This document shows positions 25,760 through 34,501 of a stretch of 64,000 nucleotides of DNA, piece by piece (position 1 is the stretch's first letter; the number at the start of each line of letters is the position of its first letter). This DNA is from Nonomuraea angiospora (GTDB lineage Bacteria > Actinomycetota > Actinomycetes > Streptosporangiales > Streptosporangiaceae). The notes below the pieces were generated by a model, which searched no databases, had not been told where the DNA came from, and was given only the letters and a program-made list of their open reading frames with translations. The translations under genes and the position numbers were made by a program. The stretch lies in NCBI RefSeq assembly GCF_014873145.1, contig NZ_JADBEK010000001.1, forward strand, positions 10,664,001 to 10,728,000, in the 5' to 3' direction.

Positions 25760-26706
25760 CCGCCCTCGAGACGCTCCTGCCCGCGCCGCTCGACCTGCGC
25801 GGCTACCGCGCGGGCGCGCCACAGCGGGCCGGGGCGCTGACCATGGTGCCGATCTGGGGTCCGGAGCGGCCGGGCATCGTGCCGCCCCGCTCCGGGCTGA
25901 AGCTCGAGCGGGTCGTCGGGTACGGCCAGGTCGAGCTGCTCAACGGCGCCCGCGAGGGCGTGGCGATCGTGCCGCTGCACATCGGCTACATCCAGGACGC
26001 CGCCCAGAACCACGCCCTGTGCTCCGCGGCGCTGATGGGCGCCGGGCAGACGAGGCGGTTCGACGACGCCTGCTGCGTCCAGGCCGGCCAGGGCGGCTAC
26101 CTGGAGGGCCGCGACCAGTGGTTCTTCGTGCTGCCGGTCGAGCTGCGGGCCAAGGCGCTGGAGCTGCGCGGGCACCACGACTACGCCAAGCTGTGGCCGG
26201 ACATCTCCAAGCTCAACGCCGCCTGCGGGCTGCCGTCTCGCGGGCACCTGGAGCAGATCCTGTCGCGCAAGCGGGCGACGCTGACCCAGTTCCAGAGCCG
26301 GCTGGAACTGCTGCCGGGCCAGCTCGGCGCGCTGTTCTTCGTGGGCGACAGGTTCGCGGGGCTGGAGCTGGCGCCCGATCCGGTGTATTTCGCCGAGGTG
26401 TGGATGGCGCTGGTCTGCTTCGCGTACGGGGTCGCCGCCTGGCGGGCCGAGCCCGAGCGGCCCCCGGCGGCGCCGTACGACGCCGGCAGCCTGGCCGAGC
26501 TGCGCGCGGAGCTGGCGCGCGACCGGGCCGCGCGCCAGGCCGAGGTGGCCTCCTGGCTGCCCGCGCCCGCCGGTGACGTGCGCCTGGTCGAGGAGGAGCG
26601 CTACCTCGACCTGCGGCTGTCCACCGTGACCGGCGACGGGCTGGCCGGGCAGGTGGTCGTCGAGCACGGGCGGCCGGTGTACGCGTCGCTGTTCGCGAGC
26701 CGGTAA
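25756..26706 (+). CDS. ARPP-1-like domain protein
   Basis: 316 aa. ATG 25756 overlaps the vWA stop. The protein is globular, with GLKLERVVGYGQVELLNGA near residue 50, then VQAGQGGYLEG and WFFVLPVELR, and ALFFVGDRFAGLELAPDP near 200. This pattern matches my recollection of the ARPP-1 (ARG and rhodanese-phosphatase-superfamily associated) domain, which accompanies predicted RNA-repair genes in bacteria. No catalytic residues are known to me. It ends in a 36-bp tandem repeat tract that begins at its stop codon. Confidence 0.62.
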   Translation: MTALETLLPAPLDLRGYRAGAPQRAGALTMVPIWGPERPGIVPPRSGLKLERVVGYGQVELLNGAREGVAIVPLHIGYIQDAAQNHALCSAALMGAGQTRRFDDACCVQAGQGGYLEGRDQWFFVLPVELRAKALELRGHHDYAKLWPDISKLNAACGLPSRGHLEQILSRKRATLTQFQSRLELLPGQLGALFFVGDRFAGLELAPDPVYFAEVWMALVCFAYGVAAWRAEPERPPAAPYDAGSLAELRAELARDRAARQAEVASWLPAPAGDVRLVEEERYLDLRLSTVTGDGLAGQVVVEHGRPVYASLFASR

Positions 26707-26709
26707 AAG

Positions 26710-26845
26710 CCGGTTGCGGCGGGTCCACGGCGACAGCCGGTAAATCCGGTTGCGGCGGGTCCACGGCGACAGCCGGTAAATCCGGTTGCGGCGGGTCCAC
26801 GGCGACAGCCGGTAAATCCGGTTGCGGCGGGTCCAGGACGACAGG
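26710..26845 (+). repeat. 36-bp tandem repeat after the ARPP-1-like gene
   Basis: Three full copies and a partial fourth of a 36-bp unit beginning CCGGTTGCGGCGGGTCCACG at 26710, 26746, 26782 and 26818. The stop codon of the preceding gene lies in a preceding unit-like AGCCGGTAAA. Copies are almost identical, so the expansion is recent. It may act as a terminator array. Confidence 0.85.
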
Positions 26846-26854
26846 TTGAATGAT

Positions 26855-26967
26855 CAGTGCGGGAACTGCGCCGGGCGCGGCGGGCTCAACCCCTCATGCC
26901 ATGTAAGGGCGTCGTTTCGAGAACGGCTCTATGGTCCGTCGAGGCGCCGGCCACCGGTCCCGCACTG
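26855..26967 (+). mobile_element. Possible MITE-like element with 12-bp inverted ends
   Basis: CAGTGCGGGAAC (26855-26866) and GGTCCCGCACTG (26956-26967) are inverted copies with one mismatch, bounding 113 bp. No coding content and no certain target duplication were seen (GAT is near both ends). It could be a small non-autonomous element or a chance long-range inverted repeat. The rest of the 26,846-27,051 gap shows nothing else clear. Confidence 0.35.
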
Positions 26968-27051
26968 AGATCTTGCCAGCCCTCTGACTGGGTGTTACCT
27001 CTTGCGGGATGCGTGCAATCAGCGCATCCCTGAGACGCAGGAGGGAAATAC

Positions 27052-29940
27052 GTGTCCTGGTTACGCAGCGCACTCGTCGCCGTCGCGCTCGCCGCGTCGG
27101 CCCTACCCCTCGCAGGGCCCGCCCGGGGCGAACCCGGCGGGCAGGCCCCCATCCATGACTTCCAGGCCGAACAGCACAGCAAGCCGGACGTGGACAACCG
27201 GCAGGGCCGGGTCGCCCCGCCCGCCGGACTGAACGCCCGCAGCGCCGGGGCGGCGGCCGACATCCGCTGGAACGCTCTCGGCACCCCCGCGGCCGTCACC
27301 AGCGCCGAACCGCTGGCCGAAGGACTCGGGTCCGATCCCGAGCAGGCCGCCCGCACGTACCTCAAGGACAACCCCGCCGTCTTCGGCCTGTCCGCGCAGG
27401 CGGTGGACGCGCTGGAGCGGGTCGCGGTCAACCCGATCGGCGCGGGTCACGCCGTACTGCTGCGCCAGCGCTTCGGTAACCTGCCGGCCGGCGTGGACGG
27501 CCTCGTCGCGGTCGGCGTGGTGAACGGCCAGATCAGGCACGTCACCTCCTCGCTGTCCCGCGAGATGGAGGCGCCGCCGGCCGCGACGATCACCGCGCAG
27601 CAGGCGCTGGAGATCGCGGCCAGGGACGGCGGCATCGACCTGGCCACGGCGACCACCAAGCAGGCCACCCCGGTGGCGGTGCCCGCTCCCGACGGGGTGC
27701 ACAGCGCGTACCAGGTGGTCCTGATCGGCGGCTCGCAGGGCGAGGCCGCCGGATACACGACGCACGTGGACGCGGTCAGCGGCGCCATCCTCGTACGCGA
27801 GAACCTGGTCGACCACTTCGACCCCGAGAACCCCCGCTGGAAGGCCTTCCCGGCGAACCCGCGCGACGACTACTCCTCCCGCGACACCCGCCAGACCTGG
27901 TGCTTCGCGGCCGGCCCCGGCTGCGACTACGTGACCGGCGGCGACCCGGCGACCGGCAAGGCGTGGGACGTCGACCACACCACGGACGCCTCGACGAACA
28001 CCAGCGCCGGCAACTCGACCAAGACGACCGAGAACCGGGCGAACGGCGACGCGTTCAGCGTCGGGACCCGCACCAACGCGCTCACCCCGAGCAGGAACTA
28101 CCTCTTCCCGTGGAAGAACACCTGGCACGAGTCCAAGTGCGACCCGGCGGTGTTCGACCAGGACGGTGAGGCCGACCTGGAAGCCGCCATCGCCAACCTG
28201 AACGCGATGCACAACAGGATGCACGACTGGTCGTATCGGCTCGGCTTCACCGAGACGGCCTGGAACATGCAGGTGGACAACGGCGCTCGCGGCGGCCTCG
28301 GCGGCGACCCCGAGCAGGGGAACGCGCAGGCGGGCGCGCGGGTGCTGTCCGTGCGCGACAACGCCAACCAGATCACCGGCCCTGACGGGATCGCGCCGAT
28401 CACGAACATGTACCTGTGGCAGCCGATCGCCGGCTCGTTCTACTCGCCCTGCGTGGACGGCGACTACGACATGTCGGTCATCGGCCATGAATACACGCAC
28501 GCGATCTCCGGCCGCATGATCGGCGGCCCGAACGCCGGCTGGAGCGGAGCCCAGGCCGGGGCCATGAACGAGAGCACCTCCGACCTGTTCGCGATGGAGC
28601 ACCTCTTCGAGTACGGTTTCCGCCCGTCGGGCCTGACCCCGTACGTGACCGGCGGCTACGTGACCGGGGACAAGGAACGCGGCATCAGGAACTACGACAT
28701 GTCCAAGTCGCCGCTGAACTACAGCGACGTCGCGTACGACATCGTCGGCCAGCAGGTGCACGCGGACGGCGAGATCTGGTCGGCCACCCAGTTCGACGTG
28801 CGCGCGGCGTTCGTCAAGCGGTACGGCGACGGCACGGCCAGGCAGCAACGGGCCTGCGCGGACGGGCAGACGCCGGTCGAGCGGTGCCCGGGCAACCGGC
28901 GCTGGGCGCAGCTGTCGTTCGACGCCCTGCTGCTGATGGCCTCGGGCGCGGTCAGCTACGTCGACCACCGCGACGCGCTGCTGGCGGCCGACGCGATGCG
29001 GTTCGGAGGCAAGAACCAGGACATCATGTGGCGCGCGTTCGCCGAGCACGGCCTGGGCAAGGGCGCGGCCAGCAACGGCCCGAACGACGCCGACCCGACG
29101 CCCAGCTTCGTCAACCCCGCGGGCAAGAACGGCTCGCTGCAGCTCAAGCCGCTGGGTGAGGCGAAGGGCGCGGCGCTGCGGCTGTACGTGGGCGACTACG
29201 AGGGCCGCGCGGTCCCGGTGGCCGACACCGACCCGGCGACGCCGCTGGGCGACACGGTGGAGATGACGCCCGGCGTGTACTCGTTCATCGTGGCGGGCGA
29301 CGGGTTCGGGCACACGCGGCTGAAGTTCGTGGTGGTGGGCGGCGTGCAGTTGCCGCTCCCGCTGCCGCTGACCCGCAACCTCGCCTCGGCGGCGGGCGGC
29401 GCGACGGCCACGGGCGACGGCGTCAACCAGGCCAAGCTGATCGACGAGACCGAGGCCACGAACTGGGCCTCGCTCACCGGCGCGCCCGCCGGCAAGTCGG
29501 TCGTCGTGGACCTGGCGGGCGACGCGCCGGTCAAGGTCCGCCGCGTGCAGGTGAGCGCGATGCTGCGGCCCAACGTCAACGACGCGGCCGACCCGGGCGG
29601 GCAGAACCGCTTCTCCAGCGTGCGCTCGTTCGAGGTGCTGGCCTGCAGTTCGGGCTGCACCGACCCGGCGAACTTCACGAAGATCTACACCAGCCCCTCG
29701 GACGCCTTCAAGTCGGGGCTGCCGCGTCCCCGGGGCGCCGACATGATCTTCAAGTCGTTCGACGTGCGGGCCACCAGCGCCACGCATCTGATGTTCCGGG
29801 TGCTCAGCACGCAGTGCACCGGCAATCCGCTGTACGCCGGTGAGCAGGACCAGGACCCGAACTCCGCGACGGACTGCGCCACGGCCAGCCCGCAGCGGGA
29901 GCAGGTGCGGGCGGCCGAGTTCCAGGCGTTCTCGCACTGA
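27052..29940 (+). CDS. Secreted M36 (fungalysin-type) metalloprotease
   Basis: 962 aa from GTG 27052 with GCAGGAGGGA upstream. Signal peptide at residues 1-26 (LVAVALAASALPLAG). An FTP/PepSY-type propeptide spans about 60-260. The catalytic domain has HEYTH (His479, Glu480, His483) and a third zinc ligand Glu507 in NESTSD, 24 residues on, as in family M36. The C-terminal part (about 780-960) is a discoidin/F5-8C-like beta domain (NLASAAGG, ETEATNWASL) with Cys pairs, probably for binding a surface or substrate. Expected role: extracellular protein degradation. Monocistronic, followed by a hairpin terminator. Confidence 0.92.
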   Translation: MSWLRSALVAVALAASALPLAGPARGEPGGQAPIHDFQAEQHSKPDVDNRQGRVAPPAGLNARSAGAAADIRWNALGTPAAVTSAEPLAEGLGSDPEQAARTYLKDNPAVFGLSAQAVDALERVAVNPIGAGHAVLLRQRFGNLPAGVDGLVAVGVVNGQIRHVTSSLSREMEAPPAATITAQQALEIAARDGGIDLATATTKQATPVAVPAPDGVHSAYQVVLIGGSQGEAAGYTTHVDAVSGAILVRENLVDHFDPENPRWKAFPANPRDDYSSRDTRQTWCFAAGPGCDYVTGGDPATGKAWDVDHTTDASTNTSAGNSTKTTENRANGDAFSVGTRTNALTPSRNYLFPWKNTWHESKCDPAVFDQDGEADLEAAIANLNAMHNRMHDWSYRLGFTETAWNMQVDNGARGGLGGDPEQGNAQAGARVLSVRDNANQITGPDGIAPITNMYLWQPIAGSFYSPCVDGDYDMSVIGHEYTHAISGRMIGGPNAGWSGAQAGAMNESTSDLFAMEHLFEYGFRPSGLTPYVTGGYVTGDKERGIRNYDMSKSPLNYSDVAYDIVGQQVHADGEIWSATQFDVRAAFVKRYGDGTARQQRACADGQTPVERCPGNRRWAQLSFDALLLMASGAVSYVDHRDALLAADAMRFGGKNQDIMWRAFAEHGLGKGAASNGPNDADPTPSFVNPAGKNGSLQLKPLGEAKGAALRLYVGDYEGRAVPVADTDPATPLGDTVEMTPGVYSFIVAGDGFGHTRLKFVVVGGVQLPLPLPLTRNLASAAGGATATGDGVNQAKLIDETEATNWASLTGAPAGKSVVVDLAGDAPVKVRRVQVSAMLRPNVNDAADPGGQNRFSSVRSFEVLACSSGCTDPANFTKIYTSPSDAFKSGLPRPRGADMIFKSFDVRATSATHLMFRVLSTQCTGNPLYAGEQDQDPNSATDCATASPQREQVRAAEFQAFSH

Positions 29941-29954
29941 GGTCGTGATTCCGT

Positions 29955-29983
29955 ACGGCCCGCGTCCTCGGGGCGCGGGCCGT
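29955..29983 (+). terminator. Hairpin terminator after the M36 protease
   Basis: A perfect 10-bp stem, ACGGCCCGCG / CGCGGGCCGT, with a 9-nt loop, 14 bp after the stop codon and followed by TT. Confidence 0.75.
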
Positions 29984-30066
29984 TTCGCGTGCTTGCTCTC
30001 CACTAGTTCGAGGTCGTACTATTCGCTGCAGAGTTAGTTAGGTGTCGAATTATCTGAGGGAGAAGT

Positions 30067-31341
30067 ATGCGTACCCTGATCCGTGGCGTCCGGGTCTTCG
30101 ACGGCGAGCGGACCGTCCCGGCGGCCGATGTGGTGATCGACGGCGACCGCATCGGCGCGGTCGCCGGCCCGGCGGACGTCGCGAGCGGCGGCGACCGTAC
30201 CGGCGCGGTCGGCGGCCCGGCGGACCTCGCAAGCGGCGGCGGCGTGGATGCCGTGATCGATGGCGCGGGGAAGACCCTGCTGCCGGGCCTGATCGACGCG
30301 CACACGCACGCCTTCGACGGCGACCTGGCCGAGGCGCTGACGTTCGGCGTCACCACCGAGCTCGACATGAACAACCTGCCGCCGCTCCTCGCCGCCCAGC
30401 GCCGGCAGGCCGCCGAACGCGACGACGTGGCCGACATCCGCAGCTCCAGCATGATCGCCACCGCCCCGAACGGGCACCCGACCCAGATCATGACCCCGGA
30501 CGTGCTCAAGGCCCTCGGCACGGACCGCACCCTCGACACGGTGGCCGACTCGGGCGAGGCCAAGGCGTTCGTGGAGGCGCGGCTGGCCGAGGGCGTCGAC
30601 TACCTCAAGATCGCCATCGACGACGGCGGTTCGTCCGGGATGCGGCTGCCCGCCCTCGGCCCCGAGCTCGCCGCCGTCCTGGTCGAGGCCGGGCACGCCG
30701 CCGGCCTGCGCGTCATCGCGCACACGGTCACCGCCAGGGAGGCGCTCATCGCCATGGACGCGGGCGCCGACGGGCTGGCGCACCTGTACTCCGACGTGAA
30801 CGAGGAGCGGGCCGAGGAGATGGCGGCCAGGATCGCCGCGTACGACGCGTTCGTGATCAGCACGATCACCTACATCGAGGCCGTCACCGGCGACCCGAAC
30901 GGCCAGGAGCTGCTGCGGGACCCGCGGATCGCCGCGCGCATGTCGGACCGCTCGAAGGCCACGTTCGGCCGGGAATGGGCGGACATCCCCATGCACTCCC
31001 AGGGCGTCATGAACGCCTCGCACGCGGCCGCGGCTCTGCGACGCGCGGGCGTGCCGGTGCTGGCGGGCACGGACTGCACCCCGTTCGGGCCGGTGCACGG
31101 GGCGGGCCTGCACCACGAGCTGCTCCTGCTGACGGAGGCGGGCTGGACGGCGGAGCAGGCGCTCGCGGCGGCCACCGGCACCACGGCCCGCCTCTTCGGC
31201 CTGACGGACCGGGGCCGCATCGCCCCTGGCCTGCGAGCCGACCTGCTGCTCGTGAACGGCGACCCGACCACGGACATCACGGCGACCCGGGCCGTCGAGG
31301 AGGTGTGGCGAGGCGGCGTACGACGTAGGTGGGCCGGCTGA
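30067..31341 (+). CDS. Amidohydrolase family protein
   Basis: 424 aa. ATG 30067 has GAGGGAGAAG upstream. The metal-dependent amidohydrolase fold is shown by GLIDAHTHAF (His79, His81), KIAIDDGG, VIAHTVT and LAHLYSD (further His ligands), and AGTDCTPFGPVHGAGLHHEL (late Asp). The N- and C-terminal beta-sandwich parts are present (RTLIRGVRVFDG; IAPGLRADLLLVNGDP). The substrate is unknown; the pattern is that of the imidazolonepropionase/prolidase-like group. An in-frame 48-bp duplication adds 16 residues before the HxH motif. No partner genes. Confidence 0.85.
   Translation: MRTLIRGVRVFDGERTVPAADVVIDGDRIGAVAGPADVASGGDRTGAVGGPADLASGGGVDAVIDGAGKTLLPGLIDAHTHAFDGDLAEALTFGVTTELDMNNLPPLLAAQRRQAAERDDVADIRSSSMIATAPNGHPTQIMTPDVLKALGTDRTLDTVADSGEAKAFVEARLAEGVDYLKIAIDDGGSSGMRLPALGPELAAVLVEAGHAAGLRVIAHTVTAREALIAMDAGADGLAHLYSDVNEERAEEMAARIAAYDAFVISTITYIEAVTGDPNGQELLRDPRIAARMSDRSKATFGREWADIPMHSQGVMNASHAAAALRRAGVPVLAGTDCTPFGPVHGAGLHHELLLLTEAGWTAEQALAAATGTTARLFGLTDRGRIAPGLRADLLLVNGDPTTDITATRAVEEVWRGGVRRRWAG
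30142..30237 (+). repeat. 48-bp direct duplication in the amidohydrolase gene
   Basis: Two adjacent units (30142-30189, 30190-30237) code for GDRIGAVAGPADVASG and GDRTGAVGGPADLASG. It lengthens a surface loop of the N-terminal sandwich domain. Confidence 0.85.
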
Positions 31342-31416
31342 CCGAGGTGTCACAGATCCGGCTGCCGCCCTGTCCTACGGACGGACCGGACGCTGCGCAG
31401 CGACAGGAGCGAGACC

Positions 31417-32661
31417 TTGCCACCAACCGGCACCACCATCCGCATTCGGGTCCGGATGAGCGCCCGCCCCATCGACGAGCCGCACCGAGCTTCGAGCCAG
31501 CTCGAGCTGCTGTTCGACCTCACCTTCGTGGTCGCGGTCGCCGCCGTCACCGCCCGGCTCGCGCACGACCTCGCCGACGGTCACGGTCTCGCCGCGCTGG
31601 TCCCGTTCCTGCAGGTGTTCTTCGCGATCTGGTGGGCGTGGATGAACTTCACCTGGTTCGCCTCCTCCTACGACACCGACGATGTCGCCTACCGGCTGCT
31701 GACGATGGTGCAGATGGCCGGCGTGCTGACCCTCGCTGCCGGCGTGCCGGCCGCGTTCGGTCACTCGGACTACGGGATCATCACCCTCGGCTACGTCATC
31801 ATGAGGATCGGGCTCGTCGCCCAATGGCTGCGAGCCGGTCTCGAAGACCCGGCCGGCCGGCGCACCGCACTGCGCTACGCCGCCGGCATCGGTCTCGTGA
31901 CGGCGGGCTGGGTGCTGCGCTACCTGCTCGCGGAGCTGGGTCTGCTGCCCTCCCTCGTCGGACTGCTGGTCCTCCTCTGCCTGGACGTACTGGAACTCGC
32001 GGTGCCGCGGTGGGCGGAACGGGCCAGGCCCACCACCTGGCACCCGCACCACATCGCCGAGCGCTACGGCCTGTTCACGATCATTCTGCTCGGCGAGAGC
32101 GTGCTGGCCGCGAGCAGGGGAGTGGAGGGAGCGCTCGAAGCAGGCGAGATCAGGGCAACCTTCGTCGTCATCGCCGGTTGCGGGCTCGTCCTGCTGTTCG
32201 CTCTCTGGTGGCTGTACTTCCTCGTCGAGGCGGGGGAGGGGCTCAGCGGTCGCCGGCACCGCTCGTACCTGTGGGGGTACGGCCACTACGGCATCTTCGC
32301 GGCGCTGGCGGCCCTCGGCGCCGGGCTGGAGGTGGCGGTGGAGCAGAGCGGGCACGCGGTCGCGGCGTCGCCGCAGGCACTCGGCTACGCGGTCGCCATC
32401 CCGGTCGGCGTGTATCTCGCTCTGCTGTGGGCGGCGCACGCGCTGGTCGCCGCCGAGCCCGTCATCCATCCCGCCGCGGTGCTGGGCTGTGTCGCCGCCG
32501 CCGCCTCGCTGCTGCCGCTCGCGGCGCCCTGGATCGGCGTGGCCGCCGTGGTCGCGGCGATCACGGTCACCTGCGTGCTGCTGGTCGCCGTCACGATCAC
32601 GACCGCGGCCGCCGGGACGCGGCCTCAGAGCTCGCGGCTGTCCGCCTCCGGCGAGTCGTGA
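31417..32661 (+). CDS. Low temperature requirement protein A (LtrA) family
   Basis: 414 aa from TTG 31417, supported by AGGAG about 8 nt upstream; an internal ATG at 31456 is possible. Family features: QLELLFDLTFVVAVAAV near residue 35, WWAWMNFTWFASSYDTDD near 70 and AERYGLFTIILLGESVLA near 215, with about eleven membrane helices. The function of LtrA proteins is unsettled. The gene stands alone; the 267 bp after it hold no clear gene. Confidence 0.88.
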   Translation: MPPTGTTIRIRVRMSARPIDEPHRASSQLELLFDLTFVVAVAAVTARLAHDLADGHGLAALVPFLQVFFAIWWAWMNFTWFASSYDTDDVAYRLLTMVQMAGVLTLAAGVPAAFGHSDYGIITLGYVIMRIGLVAQWLRAGLEDPAGRRTALRYAAGIGLVTAGWVLRYLLAELGLLPSLVGLLVLLCLDVLELAVPRWAERARPTTWHPHHIAERYGLFTIILLGESVLAASRGVEGALEAGEIRATFVVIAGCGLVLLFALWWLYFLVEAGEGLSGRRHRSYLWGYGHYGIFAALAALGAGLEVAVEQSGHAVAASPQALGYAVAIPVGVYLALLWAAHALVAAEPVIHPAAVLGCVAAAASLLPLAAPWIGVAAVVAAITVTCVLLVAVTITTAAAGTRPQSSRLSASGES

Positions 32662-32875
32662 CCTTCCGCGGTGACGGGCGCCGCGGTGAGCTCGGCGGGG
32701 TTCGCGAACGCCCTCACGTACGTCGCCACCCGCCCCGCGCCCGCCATGGGGAAGAGGGAGGCCCGCCGCCCGCTCGGCGCGACTGATGCCCTCCAGCGGC
32801 ACAGGGCCCGCCCTTCGAGAACCGGCGACGGTGGATCGTCGTCTTCGAGACCTCGTCCGCCTCACTCTATTGCGC

Positions 32876-32901
32876 TACCCTTGGTATCGATACTTGAGGT
32901 A
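32876..32901 (+). promoter_or_regulatory. Palindromic operator-like site upstream of the hydrolase
   Basis: GTATCGATAC (32884-32893) is a perfect palindrome centred in a 26-bp interrupted one bounded by TACC and GGTA. It lies 28 bp before the hydrolase start. Size and symmetry suit a TetR-type repressor, but no such gene is nearby. Confidence 0.45.
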
Positions 32902-32928
32902 GCGAAACTAGTGAGCTGAGGAGGACGC

Positions 32929-33903
32929 ATGAGCGAGGTCACCGCAACGGAGCGGCCGCCGCTGGGCATCCGGTTGATGCACGCCCTGGGAAAGGAGCCT
33001 GACTGGTTGGCGATGACGGCCGAGGAGCTGGCCGTCATACGCGAAACGGTGAACCGCAAGCGGTCGTCCCGGTTGGCGCGGCTGATCACCGGGTTTCCGG
33101 ACCGCGGCGCCACGATCCGGTGGCAGGAGGTGGCGCTGCCCGATCGCCGACTCCAGGTCCGGGTGTACCGGCCCTTGGTCGGGCAGGCCGGCTTGCCTCT
33201 GGTGCTCCACGTGCACGGAGGCGGGTTCGTGGGCACGGCGGTGCAGAGCGACTGGGCCAACAGCCACCTCGCCGCGCGGCTGCCCGCGGTCGTCGTCTCG
33301 GTCGAGCACCGCCTTCTCGACCAGGAGACCCCGTTGTCGGCGGCCGTGGACGACGGCTGGGACGTGCTCCGGCACGTGGTGCGGCACGCCGTGGAGTGGG
33401 GAGTCGACCCGGCACGGGTCGCCGTCTTCGGCGAGAGCACCGGCTCGCTGGTCACGGCCCTGGCCGCGATCCGGGCCAGGGAGTCCGGCCTGCCCCTGCG
33501 GGCGCAGGTGCTGGTCAACGCCGCTGTCGACCTGACCTCGACGGGGTTCGACCACGCCTCGATGAACCGGCATGCCGACAGCCCCACCCTCACGCTGACG
33601 CAGATGCGGCTGTTCCAGCGGCTCGCCGTTCCGCCGGGAACGGATCCCCGTACGGTGTCGCCGCTGCACGCCGACGACCTGGGCGGGCTGGCCCCGGCAC
33701 TGGTCGTGGTGCCGACCATCGACCCGGTGGCCGACCATGGCCGCTGTTACGCCGAACGACTGCGGGCGGCCGGGACGCCCGCGCGGCTCACCGAATATCC
33801 CGGGGCGACGCACGCGTTCCTCAGCATGCCGGGCGTGGTGCCGCAGGCGAAGGCCGCGCGGGCGGAGATCGTCGAATATCTCCAGGAAGCCCTCGCCGGG
33901 TGA
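32929..33903 (+). CDS. Alpha/beta hydrolase, HSL-type esterase
   Basis: 324 aa. ATG 32929 follows GAGGAGG. The oxyanion-hole motif VHGGGF (about residue 95), nucleophile Ser170 in GESTG, Asp in VVVPTIDPVADHG and His in GATHAF make a complete hormone-sensitive-lipase-type triad. Expected to hydrolyse small acyl esters in the cytoplasm. Single gene with its own operator-like palindrome and a hairpin at its stop codon. Confidence 0.88.
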   Translation: MSEVTATERPPLGIRLMHALGKEPDWLAMTAEELAVIRETVNRKRSSRLARLITGFPDRGATIRWQEVALPDRRLQVRVYRPLVGQAGLPLVLHVHGGGFVGTAVQSDWANSHLAARLPAVVVSVEHRLLDQETPLSAAVDDGWDVLRHVVRHAVEWGVDPARVAVFGESTGSLVTALAAIRARESGLPLRAQVLVNAAVDLTSTGFDHASMNRHADSPTLTLTQMRLFQRLAVPPGTDPRTVSPLHADDLGGLAPALVVVPTIDPVADHGRCYAERLRAAGTPARLTEYPGATHAFLSMPGVVPQAKAARAEIVEYLQEALAG

Positions 33904-33930
33904 AGGCCCGGCGTGCGGGGCGCCGGGCCT
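33904..33930 (+). terminator. Hairpin between convergent genes
   Basis: A perfect 10-bp stem, AGGCCCGGCG / CGCCGGGCCT, with a 7-nt loop directly after the hydrolase stop. It can serve both the hydrolase gene and the convergent secreted-protein gene. Confidence 0.7.
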
Positions 33931-33969
33931 GGGATCGCCGTACGGAGGTGGGTCAGGAGGGGAAGCGGA

Positions 33970-34377
33970 TCAGTAGATGCGGTACTTGCGGCCGCAGTTG
34001 TCGAACTTGCCGGCCCAGCAGGTGAACGTGTAGACCTTCTTGATCCCCCTGCCGCTCCAGTTCCCGACCACCTTGCCGTCGAACGAGTGGTTGAACTTGT
34101 GCCAGCCGCCGTTCTTGTAGTACTCGAACCACACCCAGCCCTTCTTCCCGCCGACCTTGTCCACCCCGTACCACTTGGTGTGGACCACGCCGCCGCTCTT
34201 CCACGTCTTGCCGAACGTGTAGGCCTTGCGGTCACTGGAGAAGAACTTCCCCCAGCTCGTCCCGGTCCAAGTGGTGGTGCTGGTGGCGGTGGCGGCCTGG
34301 GCGGCGGCCGGGCTCAGGGCCAGGCCGGTGACGGCCATCGAACCGGCCAGAGCCGCGATCGCGAGAGTCTTACGCAT
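33970..34377 (-). CDS. Small secreted basic protein, unknown function
   Basis: 135 aa. ATG 34377 has GGGGAGG upstream and starts a clear signal peptide (MRKTLAIAALAGSMAVTG, cut after AQA). The frame is open to 34488, but that extension has no signal peptide. The mature 100 residues are rich in Lys, Trp, Tyr and Gly, with WYGVDKVGGKKGWVWFEYY, and have two Cys near the end (FTCWAGKFDNCG). It may be a wall-binding protein. No family recognised. Confidence 0.7.
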   Translation of the reverse strand: MRKTLAIAALAGSMAVTGLALSPAAAQAATATSTTTWTGTSWGKFFSSDRKAYTFGKTWKSGGVVHTKWYGVDKVGGKKGWVWFEYYKNGGWHKFNHSFDGKVVGNWSGRGIKKVYTFTCWAGKFDNCGRKYRIY

Positions 34378-34501
34378 TGGGTTCCTCCCCGTTTGTCGTG
34401 CGCCGGTTGACCCGGCAGCAGGGACATTACGGAGATCCCGGGCGATCAACTGTGGACAAATCCGCACTACGAGAGTGATCGGCAGCACATTGTTCAGGCG
34501 A

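Noticed and set aside
25519..26667. Long minus-strand reading frame opposite the vWA/ARPP-1-like genes
   Set aside because: It mirrors the coding periodicity of the plus-strand genes and translates the LEG repeats as a meaningless Ser/Pro tract.
26710..26845. CRISPR-like array (36-bp repeats)
   Set aside because: Units abut with no unique spacers and no cas genes are near. It is a simple tandem repeat.
32671..32919. Possible short gene between LtrA and the hydrolase
   Set aside because: Low-complexity translation, no ribosome-binding site, and it overlaps the palindromic operator.
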